Below are positions 52,773 to 61,041 of a stretch of 64,000 bases of DNA, piece after piece. The translations under genes were made by a program, and so were the position numbers. Under the pieces are notes generated by a model. That model was not told the origin of the DNA. It did no database searches and worked only from the letters and a program-made list of their open reading frames with translations. Origin of the DNA: Coneutiohabitans sp964457925 (lineage in GTDB: Bacteria > Zhuqueibacterota > Zhuqueibacteria > Zhuqueibacterales > Zhuqueibacteraceae); assembly GCA_964457925.1 (NCBI GenBank), contig CAYWGH010000002.1, positions 62,001 through 126,000 of the forward strand. The letters are read 5' to 3'. Numbering within the stretch: the stretch's first letter is position 1; the number at the start of each line of letters is the position of its first letter.

Positions 52773-53804
52773 GTGACTCCTTTCGAACTTCCGCTGCCGC
52801 CTCATTTCGACGCCGGCAAAGTCGGCGAGGTTTGGCGCGTGCCTTATCAAGAGCGCGCGCAGCAAGCCGAAAACTGGGCCAAGCAGCACGGCATCGCGCC
52901 GGCCGCATATGATCGCTTTCGCATTTGCCTGCTGCCGGTCGACGTGCAAAACACCTTTTGCATTCCCGGCTTCGAGTTGTATGTCGGCGGACGCTCGGGC
53001 GCCGGCGCGGTGGATGACAATCGCCGTTTTTGTGAATTCATTTATCGCAATCTTCATCGCCTTACACACATTTGCCCGACGATGGACACGCATCAGGCGA
53101 TGCAAATTTTTCATGCGATTTTTTTGGTGAATGAAAAAGGCGAGCATCCCGCGCCCTACACGCTGATTGCGGCGGAAGATATTCAGCAGGGCAAATGGAA
53201 GTTCAATCCGGCGGTGGCGGAAAATCTGCAACTTGAGATCAGCGAAGCGCAGAAGCATTTGCTGCATTATACCGCCGCGCTGCAAGCCGGCGGCAAATAT
53301 GATTTGACGATTTGGCCTTATCACGCCATGCTCGGCGGCATCGGCCATGCCTTGGTTTCCGCGGTGGAGGAAGCCATTTTCTTTCACAGCATCGCCCGTC
53401 TCAGCCAACCGGATTTTCAAGTGAAGGGCAACAACCCCCTCACCGAGAATTATTCCGTATTGCGCCCCGAGGTGCTGACCGGCGCGACGGGCAAGCCGAT
53501 CGCCCACAAGAACACGCGCTTGATCGCAAAATTATTGGAATATGATGCGGTGATCATTGCGGGCCAGGCCAAAAGCCATTGCGTGGCGTGGACGATTGCC
53601 GATCTTCTGAATGAAATGGTCATCACCGATCGCGAACTGGCGCGAAAAGTTTATTTGCTGGAAGACTGCACCTCGCCCGTGGTCGTGCCCGGAGTGATCG
53701 ACTACACTGAGGAGGCCGACGCGGCGTTCCGCAAATTTGCCGAATCCGGCATGCACGTCGTGCGTTCAACCGATCCGATCAGCAGTTGGCCGGGAATTGT
53801 GTGA
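52773..53804 (+). CDS. Isochorismatase/nicotinamidase-like cysteine hydrolase
   Basis: Protein of 343 residues, longer than simple nicotinamidases. LLPVDVQNTFCIPG carries the catalytic Asp, IWPYHAMLGG the WPxH element seen in nicotinamidases, and AGQAKSHCVAWTIADL the nucleophile Cys. The long insertions (about residues 85-175) are unusual. It starts with GTG two bases after the proline dehydrogenase stop, so it is in the same transcript. Amide substrate not certain; nicotinamide is plausible given the NAPRTase gene downstream. Confidence 0.82.
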   Translation: MTPFELPLPPHFDAGKVGEVWRVPYQERAQQAENWAKQHGIAPAAYDRFRICLLPVDVQNTFCIPGFELYVGGRSGAGAVDDNRRFCEFIYRNLHRLTHICPTMDTHQAMQIFHAIFLVNEKGEHPAPYTLIAAEDIQQGKWKFNPAVAENLQLEISEAQKHLLHYTAALQAGGKYDLTIWPYHAMLGGIGHALVSAVEEAIFFHSIARLSQPDFQVKGNNPLTENYSVLRPEVLTGATGKPIAHKNTRLIAKLLEYDAVIIAGQAKSHCVAWTIADLLNEMVITDRELARKVYLLEDCTSPVVVPGVIDYTEEADAAFRKFAESGMHVVRSTDPISSWPGIV

Positions 53805-55099
53805 TGACGGCTGCCTTACGAATAGTCCTGCTGCATTTTCTCCTCATGCTGGCAAACACGAGTGTTTGGGCGCAGAAGCCGGTGGTAATCGCCGAAATGG
53901 GAAACCTGCCAGCGCTGCCGGTTGCGCCCGATACGTTAGCGGTGATTCTGGTCGAGTTCGACGAAGTGACCCACGCCTGGTATGATTCCGCCGGCGTGCG
54001 CATTCCGTTTGATCGCGTCTATCGCTGGCGCGATTATTACAACATGATGGCATCGCGCGGTTATTACATCACGGAACGCACCGGCGTTCGTTCACCCGAA
54101 GGCGAGCCGGTGTTTGGCAGCCTCGTCGATTATTTTGACGACATGTCAAACGGCAAGTATGTTCCGTTTGTGCAGATTCTCAACGACTCCACGCCGCAGG
54201 GCTTGCCACAATGGATTCCGCTGGGCGCAAACAAAACTTCATATTTCGGCGCACAGAATTGGAACAAGCTCTACCGGCATGCCAAACAACGGGCTGCCGC
54301 GCATGGCTATGATGTACGCATCACTCCGCAACGCCGCCTGGTCATCATTTACGCCGGCAATCGTCGCGGCAAGGGCGCCAAGCTTTTCGGCGTGTGCGAC
54401 GCCAGAGCGTTACCGGAATATTTCTTTTCCTCCGAGCGCTGGACGTTTACCGGCGGCGCCAACGATTATGATGAAGCGCGCCACGCGCGCCTCTCACACA
54501 TCGGGCCGTTTTGCCATGAGTTGAATCACATGTTGGGCGAGCACCATCACGACGTTCATTTGTGGGATTTGATGGGCAACGGACACAAGAACAGCGTGGA
54601 CGCCGGTTTCGGCAACTGCCCGGCGCCGATTGATCCCTGGTTTCGCGCGCAACTTGGCTGGCTCGCGGTGCATGAGATGCCGTGCAATCGCGAGGTCGAT
54701 CTCGTTTATGGCGATGATCGCCGCAATTATTATCTCTGGCGCGACCCGCAACAAGCGGTAACGTTGCTCTTTGAACATCGCCGCTATCATCGCGGATATG
54801 ATCGCGGCTTGCCCGGACGCCGTGTGGGCGAGGCCGGCGGGCTGTTGATTTGGAAAATCAATGGGGGCTATAGCGATTTGATTGAAGCCGACGGCCATGC
54901 CGGGGAAGACAGCCCGGAGCGCGACATTTTCAGATTGCAAACCGCCAAGACAGACACCACGCGCGATGCGTTGCCCCGGCGCAAGCCGGTGCCGATCAAT
55001 CGCCTGATGCGGTTTCCTGCCAAGACCCAAAATGTCATGCTCGATATCAGGCAACAGCGCGGCGACGTGCTCAAGCTGCGCGTGCGATGCCCGCAATGA
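53804..55099 (+). CDS. Exported M6-like (immune inhibitor A type) metalloprotease
   Basis: Protein of 431 residues. The signal peptide is MTAALRIVLLHFLLMLANTS, ending in VWAQ. The zinc motif HELNHMLGEHHHDVHLWDLM fits HExxHxxGxxH with the Met-turn-like DLMGNG, as in M6 peptidases. The region after it (GGLLIWKINGGY) is also typical. The ATG overlaps the previous stop (TGATG), so translation is probably coupled. No sorting domain. Pairing with proline dehydrogenase is unexpected. Confidence 0.82.
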   Translation: MTAALRIVLLHFLLMLANTSVWAQKPVVIAEMGNLPALPVAPDTLAVILVEFDEVTHAWYDSAGVRIPFDRVYRWRDYYNMMASRGYYITERTGVRSPEGEPVFGSLVDYFDDMSNGKYVPFVQILNDSTPQGLPQWIPLGANKTSYFGAQNWNKLYRHAKQRAAAHGYDVRITPQRRLVIIYAGNRRGKGAKLFGVCDARALPEYFFSSERWTFTGGANDYDEARHARLSHIGPFCHELNHMLGEHHHDVHLWDLMGNGHKNSVDAGFGNCPAPIDPWFRAQLGWLAVHEMPCNREVDLVYGDDRRNYYLWRDPQQAVTLLFEHRRYHRGYDRGLPGRRVGEAGGLLIWKINGGYSDLIEADGHAGEDSPERDIFRLQTAKTDTTRDALPRRKPVPINRLMRFPAKTQNVMLDIRQQRGDVLKLRVRCPQ

Positions 55100-55332
55100 A
55101 GCAAGCGCAGCCGCGAATGAGAGATTAGCGTTTATTCGCCTTCATTGGCGGTTTAACATATCGAAAAGCCGTTTAAAGCCCCGGTTTTTCGGAGAAATCG
55201 TTAACCCTGTTGGTCAACGCCTGATGCGCGCGAAAATTTCACGTGTTTTAGATTGTTTGCCAATTGATTTTTCTCTATATTTTTCCCGCCAAAAACTGCT
55301 GGTTTGCTTGATGATCAAATTGGGTCGCGCCT

Positions 55333-56487
55333 ATGTTCCACCTCGCTTCTGCTGAAGATATTTTGTCCGGCAAAGTCACGGACGTTTATTTCGAACGCAC
55401 GAAACATATTCTCACCGAGCTGCACAAAGACACCCATGTGGCAGTCGAGTTCATTCTCAAAAAATTTCCCCAACCCAACAATTGGGGTGTGTTCGCCGGG
55501 CTGGAAGAAGCCATGACCATCCTCAAGGATCTTCCGGTGACGATTGATGGGTTGCCGGAAGGCTCGTTGTTTTTTGAGGATGAGCCTGTGCTTACCATCA
55601 AAGGCAAATATCTCGATTTTGGACCTTACGAAACCGCGCTGCTCGGCTTGCTCAGCCAGGCCACGGGCGTGGCCACGCGCGCGGCGCGCTGCAAAAAAGC
55701 AGCGGGGAATCGCCCGGTGATCAGTTTCGGCGCGCGGCGCATGCATCCGGCCATCGCGCCCATGATCGAGCGCAACGCTTTTATCGGCGGCTGCGACGGC
55801 GTTGCCTCCGTGGCGGCGGCAAAACTCTTGAATGAACGGCCCTCCGGCACCATGCCGCATGCATTTATTTTGTTGATCGGCGACACCGTGGCGGCGGCAG
55901 AGGCGTTCGACAAATACATCGAACCGGAAGTCATGCGCGCAATTTTGATCGATACCTTCGGCGATGAAAAATTTGAAGCATTGCGAGTTGCTGAGGCGCT
56001 GGGCGACAAGCTCGCCTACGTTCGCCTCGACACCCCCAGCAATCGCCGCGGCGATTTTGCCAGCCTGGCCAAGGAAATTCGCTGGGAGCTTGATCTACGC
56101 GGTTTCAAGCACGTCAAGATATTCCTTTCCGGCGGCATTGATGAAGAAAAAATTTTGCAATACAATGTCATCGCCGATGCCTATGGGGTGGGCACCGCCA
56201 TTTCCAATGCGCCGGTAATGGATTTCTCAATGGATATTGTCGAGATTGACGGCAAGCCGATTGCAAAGCGCGGGAAGAAATCCGGCGGCAAGCATTTGTG
56301 GCGCAACCGCAAAACCGGCGAACGAGTGGTGCAAGCCACCGCCCTGGAGCACGACGGCGAGTTGTTCGAACCGCTTTTCGTTCAAATCATGCGCGAAGGC
56401 AAGGTGCTCTACAAAACACCTGCGCCGGCGGAGATTCGCAAATCCGTCCTACGGCAGTTGGAGCAGGTGGAATTGTATGTGAAATAA
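55333..56487 (+). CDS. pncB: Nicotinate phosphoribosyltransferase
   Basis: NAD salvage enzyme of 384 residues joining nicotinate and PRPP. Motifs include FERTKHILTELHKDTHVAVE, ISFGARRMHPAIAPMIERNA, the phosphate-binding FLSGGIDEEKILQY and YGVGTAISNAPVMDFSMDIV. This is the shorter archaeal/Gram-positive type. The gene lies about 230 bases after the M6-like protease gene; no feature was seen in that gap. With the hydrolase at 52773 it could form a nicotinamide-to-NAD salvage route. Confidence 0.93.
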   Translation: MFHLASAEDILSGKVTDVYFERTKHILTELHKDTHVAVEFILKKFPQPNNWGVFAGLEEAMTILKDLPVTIDGLPEGSLFFEDEPVLTIKGKYLDFGPYETALLGLLSQATGVATRAARCKKAAGNRPVISFGARRMHPAIAPMIERNAFIGGCDGVASVAAAKLLNERPSGTMPHAFILLIGDTVAAAEAFDKYIEPEVMRAILIDTFGDEKFEALRVAEALGDKLAYVRLDTPSNRRGDFASLAKEIRWELDLRGFKHVKIFLSGGIDEEKILQYNVIADAYGVGTAISNAPVMDFSMDIVEIDGKPIAKRGKKSGGKHLWRNRKTGERVVQATALEHDGELFEPLFVQIMREGKVLYKTPAPAEIRKSVLRQLEQVELYVK

Positions 56488-56567
56488 AGCGGCCACATTG
56501 TTGCGACCAATGTCACGCGGGAAGAATTTTCCCGGCGCCCGGGAGGGCGCGGCGAAAGCATTATGTC

Positions 56568-56996
56568 ATGTCTGCCTTGCAACCCACATTCGAGCCAATC
56601 GATCACACTGCTGATGTTGGTTACCGGCTCTCTGCGCCGACACTCGACGAACTGTTCGTAGTCGCTGCGCGCGCTCTTTTCGACGCCATTACCGACCTTG
56701 AGCAAATCAATCCGAAATTAACCCGCAACGTGACGGCAGAGGCCGGTGACATTGAAGGCTTGCTTGTGGCCTGGCTCTCCGAGTTGAATTTCTATTGCAT
56801 TAACGGCTTGGAAGTTTTTTCAAAATTTGAAATCCATTCCTTCTCGCCCGCGCGGATCACGGCAACCGCCCACGGTGAAAAAATTGATCTGTCGCGCCAT
56901 GACATCAAAACGGAAATTAAGGCCGTGACTTATCACGGATTGTACGTGCGCCAAGTTGCCGGCGGCTGGGAGGCGCAAGTTATTTTTGATGTGTAG
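56568..56996 (+). CDS. Archease
   Basis: Protein of 142 residues that in other organisms activates the RtcB RNA ligase. FEPIDHTADVGYRL, ITDLEQINPK and VTYHGLYVRQVAGGWEAQVI with the final IFDV are diagnostic, with the metal-binding Asp residues kept (HTADVG, VIFDV). No rtcB gene is in the window. Start set at ATG 56568 for the family N-terminus. Confidence 0.92.
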   Translation: MSALQPTFEPIDHTADVGYRLSAPTLDELFVVAARALFDAITDLEQINPKLTRNVTAEAGDIEGLLVAWLSELNFYCINGLEVFSKFEIHSFSPARITATAHGEKIDLSRHDIKTEIKAVTYHGLYVRQVAGGWEAQVIFDV

Positions 56997-57060
56997 GCTG
57001 TGGCTGTCATCCGAGGTTAGCCAGGTTGTAACTGCGGTGTTTGAGAACGAGCGCAATTAC

Positions 57061-57513
57061 ATGAAACGAATCTTCCCTCCTGTTTTTTTGATCCTCTCCT
57101 GTTGCTCATTTGTGTTGGCTCAAACAGCGCCATCACCCACAAGCAAAGTTGAACGAGAAATCCAGCAGCTTGACAGCCTTCGAGTGCAGGCAATGATTCA
57201 CGCCGATTCCTCCACGCTGGCGCGAGTTCTTGCAGATGATCTGACCTACACGCACACGAATGGCCGCGTTGACACGAAAGCGCAGTTGATTGCGTCTCTC
57301 GTCTCGGGCAGATTGAAATACGAGGCGATTAGCTATGAACAAGCGCACCTGCGCAACTTTGGCGCCGCCGCGGTGAACACGGGTTTGGTGGCGATGGAAG
57401 TAAAGGCCGGAGAACAGCGGCTTCGGTTCCAAGCTCGTTTTACGAGTGTCTATGTGAAGCAAGGCGAACATTGGCAAATGGCGGCGTGGCAATCAACGCG
57501 GCTGCCGGAATGA
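57061..57513 (+). CDS. Exported NTF2-like (DUF4440) protein
   Basis: Protein of 150 residues with a signal peptide (PPVFLILSCCSFVLAQ). A SnoaL/DUF4440-like cone domain follows: REIQQLDSLRVQAMIHADSS, LARVLADDLTYTHTNGRVDT and FTSVYVKQGEHWQMAAWQST. Role unknown; such domains bind small ligands or modify steroids and polyketides. Confidence 0.87.
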   Translation: MKRIFPPVFLILSCCSFVLAQTAPSPTSKVEREIQQLDSLRVQAMIHADSSTLARVLADDLTYTHTNGRVDTKAQLIASLVSGRLKYEAISYEQAHLRNFGAAAVNTGLVAMEVKAGEQRLRFQARFTSVYVKQGEHWQMAAWQSTRLPE

Positions 57514-57608
57514 GGCGCTCAACCACGGCCCAGCCGTGGTTCCCAAAATGCGAAACAAGCCAACATGCGGCGGTCAAGCCGTCGCGCAACGCAAAAGCGG
57601 CGCAAGCG

Positions 57609-58613
57609 ATGAAAACTCTCCTCGTCAACCAAGACGAAGTCAAGCAATGGCTGCCGATGTCTGAGTGTGTGGAAATCATGGCTGAGGCATTGAAGGCTCT
57701 GGCCTCAGGCCAGGTCGTGCTGCCGCTGCGCCCGATCATGTGGCTGCCGGAGCGAACCGGCGCGCTCGCCATGATGCCGGCATATTCCGGCAGTTTGCAA
57801 GTTATGGGATTGAAAGTTCTGTCGATTTTTCCTCGAAATCATGGTACGCCCCATGAGTCGCATCGCGGCGCTGTTTTATTGTTTGAGGTGGAGCATGGCC
57901 AGTTGCTGGCGATCATCGATGCCACCGAAATCACTGCGATTCGCACGGCTGCAGTGAGCGGCGTTGCAACACAGGTTCTGGCGCGGCCTGAGGCAAGCAC
58001 CCTGGCGATTCTCGGATCGGGCGTGCAGGCATGGTCCCATCTCGATGCTATGAAGTGCGTGCGGCCGATTTCTCATGTCCAGGTGTGGAGCAGATCACTT
58101 GAGCATGCGCAACGCTTTGCTGAACGCGCCGCGCGGCATTACAATCTCAATGTTGAAGCGAGGCGCACGGCGGAAGCAGCGGTGCGAGATGCAGACATTA
58201 TCTGCACCACCACCTCTTCGAAAGAACCGGTTTTGCCGGGAGCTTGGCTCAAACCGGGCATGCACATTAATGCCGTGGGCGCATGCACGCCCACCACACG
58301 CGAGCTTGATGCCGCCGCAATGCTGAAATCACGCTTATTCACGGATCGCCGGGAATCTTTACTGAACGAGGCCGGCGATTTCATTATCCCTCAAAAAGCA
58401 GGAACGCTGCAAGAAGATCATATTGCCGGTGAGTTGGGAGAAGTCCTGCTTGAGCGCGTGCCCGGACGTGCCTCAGCGGAGGACATCACGTTATTCAAGT
58501 CACTCGGGTTGGGCATTGAGGATGTGGCTGCAGCGCATCACATTTATCAAAAAATGTCGTCGCAAAATACGGGGACATGGGTAGAGCTGGGAGGCAGCCG
58601 GCATCAATTCTAA
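57609..58613 (+). CDS. Ornithine cyclodeaminase/mu-crystallin family protein
   Basis: NAD(P)-binding protein of 334 residues. DATEITAIRTAAVSGVATQV, LAILGSGVQAWSHLDAM and INAVGACTPTTRELDA are family motifs. Members convert ornithine to proline, reduce cyclic imines or act as alanine dehydrogenase; several residues differ among these so the reaction is open. Proline links it loosely to the proline dehydrogenase at 51862. ATG 57609 chosen since the longer frame overlaps the previous gene. Confidence 0.9.
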   Translation: MKTLLVNQDEVKQWLPMSECVEIMAEALKALASGQVVLPLRPIMWLPERTGALAMMPAYSGSLQVMGLKVLSIFPRNHGTPHESHRGAVLLFEVEHGQLLAIIDATEITAIRTAAVSGVATQVLARPEASTLAILGSGVQAWSHLDAMKCVRPISHVQVWSRSLEHAQRFAERAARHYNLNVEARRTAEAAVRDADIICTTTSSKEPVLPGAWLKPGMHINAVGACTPTTRELDAAAMLKSRLFTDRRESLLNEAGDFIIPQKAGTLQEDHIAGELGEVLLERVPGRASAEDITLFKSLGLGIEDVAAAHHIYQKMSSQNTGTWVELGGSRHQF

Positions 58614-58623
58614 CAGTTCTGAG

Positions 58624-58744
58624 TTAACTCGACTATATCACATTCCAAAAATCACTGCAGTGGCGCGGAGATCGCAGAGTAAGATTCATTAGAATTCCCA
58701 GCGAACTCTGCCTCTCAGCGGTGAATCTGACCTAGTCAAGTTAA
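58624..58744. repeat. TTAA-ended 120-bp palindromic element, copy F
   Basis: Inverted orientation like copy B: starts TTAACTCGACTATATCACAT, ends TGACCTAGTCAAGTTAA. Lies 10 bases after the ornithine cyclodeaminase stop, upstream of a decayed gene. Confidence 0.85.
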
Positions 58745-58754
58745 ATCATATCCG

Positions 58755-59456
58755 TTAGAATCCCCGCGCGTTCGGCAAGACGATAACGCAGATTTTACGC
58801 CCAGGCCTCGCATTGCGCCAAACGCGCCGCCGCCTTCCGATTTTCCTCGAGATTGTAGATGATCTTATGCACGCGACGAATCGTCCGATTTTGAAATTCA
58901 CGCGCTCCAGCGTCACCGGTTGATTTATTGCAACATTTCCCCCCTGCGAAACCCGCAAATGCCATCCTGATCTGCCTGTCGCTGCGACCCGCGCGGGCAA
59001 GCGCGGCAATTTCCATTTGCGGGCGAGCTTCCCAGCATGGTTGCCGGGGTTGCGAAACGTGCACGCGGCACTCACCGATGCTGTAGATATCTCCGATGCA
59101 CACCTCATCTTCATTCAAGCCGGCAATGGTAAAATTCTCCCCCAATCACGCCAAAAGTAAAATCATCTCGTTTCAGCTCGGTGCGCCACGCGGGGTAATA
59201 CTCTGCCGATAGGCCAGCGCGGCTTTGTCCGGTCCACTGTCACGGTGAGATCTGCGTGACCATCACCCACGAGATTTGTTCGGCTCAACCAGATTGGCCC
59301 GGTCGCCGGCTTTTTGAAAATGCCCGTTGACCACAAACGCTTATTCGAATTGGTTGTGCCCGGCTTGCCAAGCAGCTTGCGCAGGCCGACTTGCAGTGAA
59401 AGCAAAATGGTTTTTTTCGTTAGAATTCGTGTAAATGGGTGATCACCAAAAGACAC
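58755..59456 (-). pseudogene. Frameshifted YiiM-like MOSC gene
   Basis: In three frames one can read pieces of a YiiM-type MOSC protein in order. From 59456: LLSLQVGLRKLLGKPGTTNS and IWLSRTNLVGDGHADL. From 59145: MGENFTIAGLNEDEVCIGDI and HVSQPRQPCWEA. Then KLARKWKLPRLPARVAATGR SGWHLRVSQGG and finally NQPVTLERVNF. At least three frameshifts separate them, so it is not functional. The remaining C-terminal part is also altered. Confidence 0.82.
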
Positions 59457-59551
59457 TTCTGCGCTTTTTAATTTACGAATAAAAATAACGAAGCCGAGAT
59501 TCCGGGCTGCAGCGTTTGTGATTTTGGCGAACTTGGTTTATATTGATAACA

Positions 59552-59795
59552 ATGAATGGTTCCGCAAAACTAAATTATCATGAAAGCAGTCTAACAGACA
59601 CGCTCGAGCAACTGCGTATGCTGTGCCGCAGCACTCTCAAGTTGCTGCGCTCGTTGAACGAAAGCCAAATGAATCGCGTCGGTATACCTAGTAAGCGCGA
59701 CGCCGAGATTGTGTAACATTTTGCAAATGGTTGCCGCGCATGATCTGTTGCGTCTGAATCAGATTCGAAGAATCAAAAAGACGATCGGGGTTTGA
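59552..59795 (+). pseudogene. DinB-superfamily C-terminal remnant
   Basis: From ATG 59552: LEQLRMLCRSTLKLLRSLNE and IPSKRDAEIV then a stop. In another frame the protein continues ILQMVAAHDLLRLNQIRRI. The segment matches the last two helices of DinB-like proteins (AAHDLxHLxQIxxI), but the N-terminal two helices are missing. It is degraded. Confidence 0.65.
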
Positions 59796-59861
59796 GCTGC
59801 TGCCCTGCAAAAAATAATCACTGGTACGGCAGTATTAAATCGAGACATTGTTTGATGAAAT

Positions 59862-60986
59862 ATGAAGCAGAAATTTGCTAAGACTGTGATCGTCGTTCGC
59901 CTCGCAATTTTAATCTTTTTGGGTTCGGGCGCCGTTCTCAGCGCGCAAAATTCCTGGCCATACTGGCGCGGCAACGCGCAAAATACCGGCATCAGCGCAA
60001 CTTCGTTGCCGGAAAATCTTGAGCCGCTTTGGACGTTTGAAGTCAAGCCGGGCTTTGAATCTTCTGCTGCCATTGTCGCAGGATGGGTTTATGCCACAGC
60101 GCTGGACAGCAATCTCTATGCGCTGGAGTTGAGTTCCGGCAAACTCAAATGGCAATACCGCGCCCAGGATGAGATCAAATCTTCGCCCTCGGTGTCGAAC
60201 GGCATTGTTTACTTTGGCGACGAGGCCGGCGCGTTTCATGCGGTTGACGCCAGCGCCGGCAAACTACTCTGGAAATTTCAAGCCGACGCAGGAATTATCT
60301 CCTCCGCGAGCGTTGCGGATGATCGCGTGCTGTTTGGCTCGTACGATAATCATCTTTACTGTTTGTCAGCCAAAGACGGCAAGTTCGTGTGGAAAATTGA
60401 AACCGAGGGGTATGTGCACGCCACGCCTGCGGTCGCGAATGGCAGCGCGATTGTTGCCGGCTGTGACGGCTTGATGCGTGTTGTTCGCATACGCGACGGG
60501 CTTGAAATCAAAAAAATAACGGCAGGCGCGTATGTGGCCGCGAGCGCCGCGGTGATTGACGATCGCGCGTATATCGGCACGTTCGATAATAAAGTTTTGT
60601 GCATTGATTTGGCTGCCGGGAAAGTGCTTTGGGCCTATGATCCACCACAAAAAGATTTCCCATTTTATTCCTCGGCTGCCGTGAGCAGCGATATTCTGGT
60701 TGTCGGCGGACGGGATAAAGGCGTATATGCTTTGCATCCGCAAACCGGCCAGCCGCGCTGGACGTTCACCGCAAAGGCTAAAATTGATTCTTCACCAGTA
60801 ATTGCGGGGCAGCGTGTTTTTGTCGGCGCGGCCAGCGGAGAGCTTTATGGTTTTGATTTAAGCTCGGGAAAAATCGCGTGGCAGTTCGAAACCGGCTCTT
60901 CCCTCGCCGCCTCACCGGCGATTGCCGACGGCCGGCTGATCATCGGCACAATTGATGGCGTGTTGTATTGTTTTGGAGCAAACTAG
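59862..60986 (+). CDS. Exported PQQ-type beta-propeller protein
   Basis: Protein of 374 residues with a signal peptide (LAILIFLGSGAVLSAQ). It contains seven or so PQQ-like blades (ELSSGKLKWQYRA, DASAGKLLWKFQA, SAKDGKFVWKIET, DLAAGKVLWAYDP, HPQTGQPRWTFTA, DLSSGKIAWQFET), each followed by a short SSPxVxxGxVYFG strand. It resembles BamB and quinoprotein propellers, but quinone ligands are not apparent. Its neighbour is a radical SAM gene 55 bases downstream. Confidence 0.87.
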   Translation: MKQKFAKTVIVVRLAILIFLGSGAVLSAQNSWPYWRGNAQNTGISATSLPENLEPLWTFEVKPGFESSAAIVAGWVYATALDSNLYALELSSGKLKWQYRAQDEIKSSPSVSNGIVYFGDEAGAFHAVDASAGKLLWKFQADAGIISSASVADDRVLFGSYDNHLYCLSAKDGKFVWKIETEGYVHATPAVANGSAIVAGCDGLMRVVRIRDGLEIKKITAGAYVAASAAVIDDRAYIGTFDNKVLCIDLAAGKVLWAYDPPQKDFPFYSSAAVSSDILVVGGRDKGVYALHPQTGQPRWTFTAKAKIDSSPVIAGQRVFVGAASGELYGFDLSSGKIAWQFETGSSLAASPAIADGRLIIGTIDGVLYCFGAN

Positions 60987-61041
60987 ATAACGATCGCTCA
61001 AACTCGGGGATATTCCGTTTCACAAAAAAGGCAGAAGCAAG

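Noticed and set aside
58614..59861. Possible intact MOSC gene
   Set aside because: Family motifs occur in different frames, so it was called a pseudogene.
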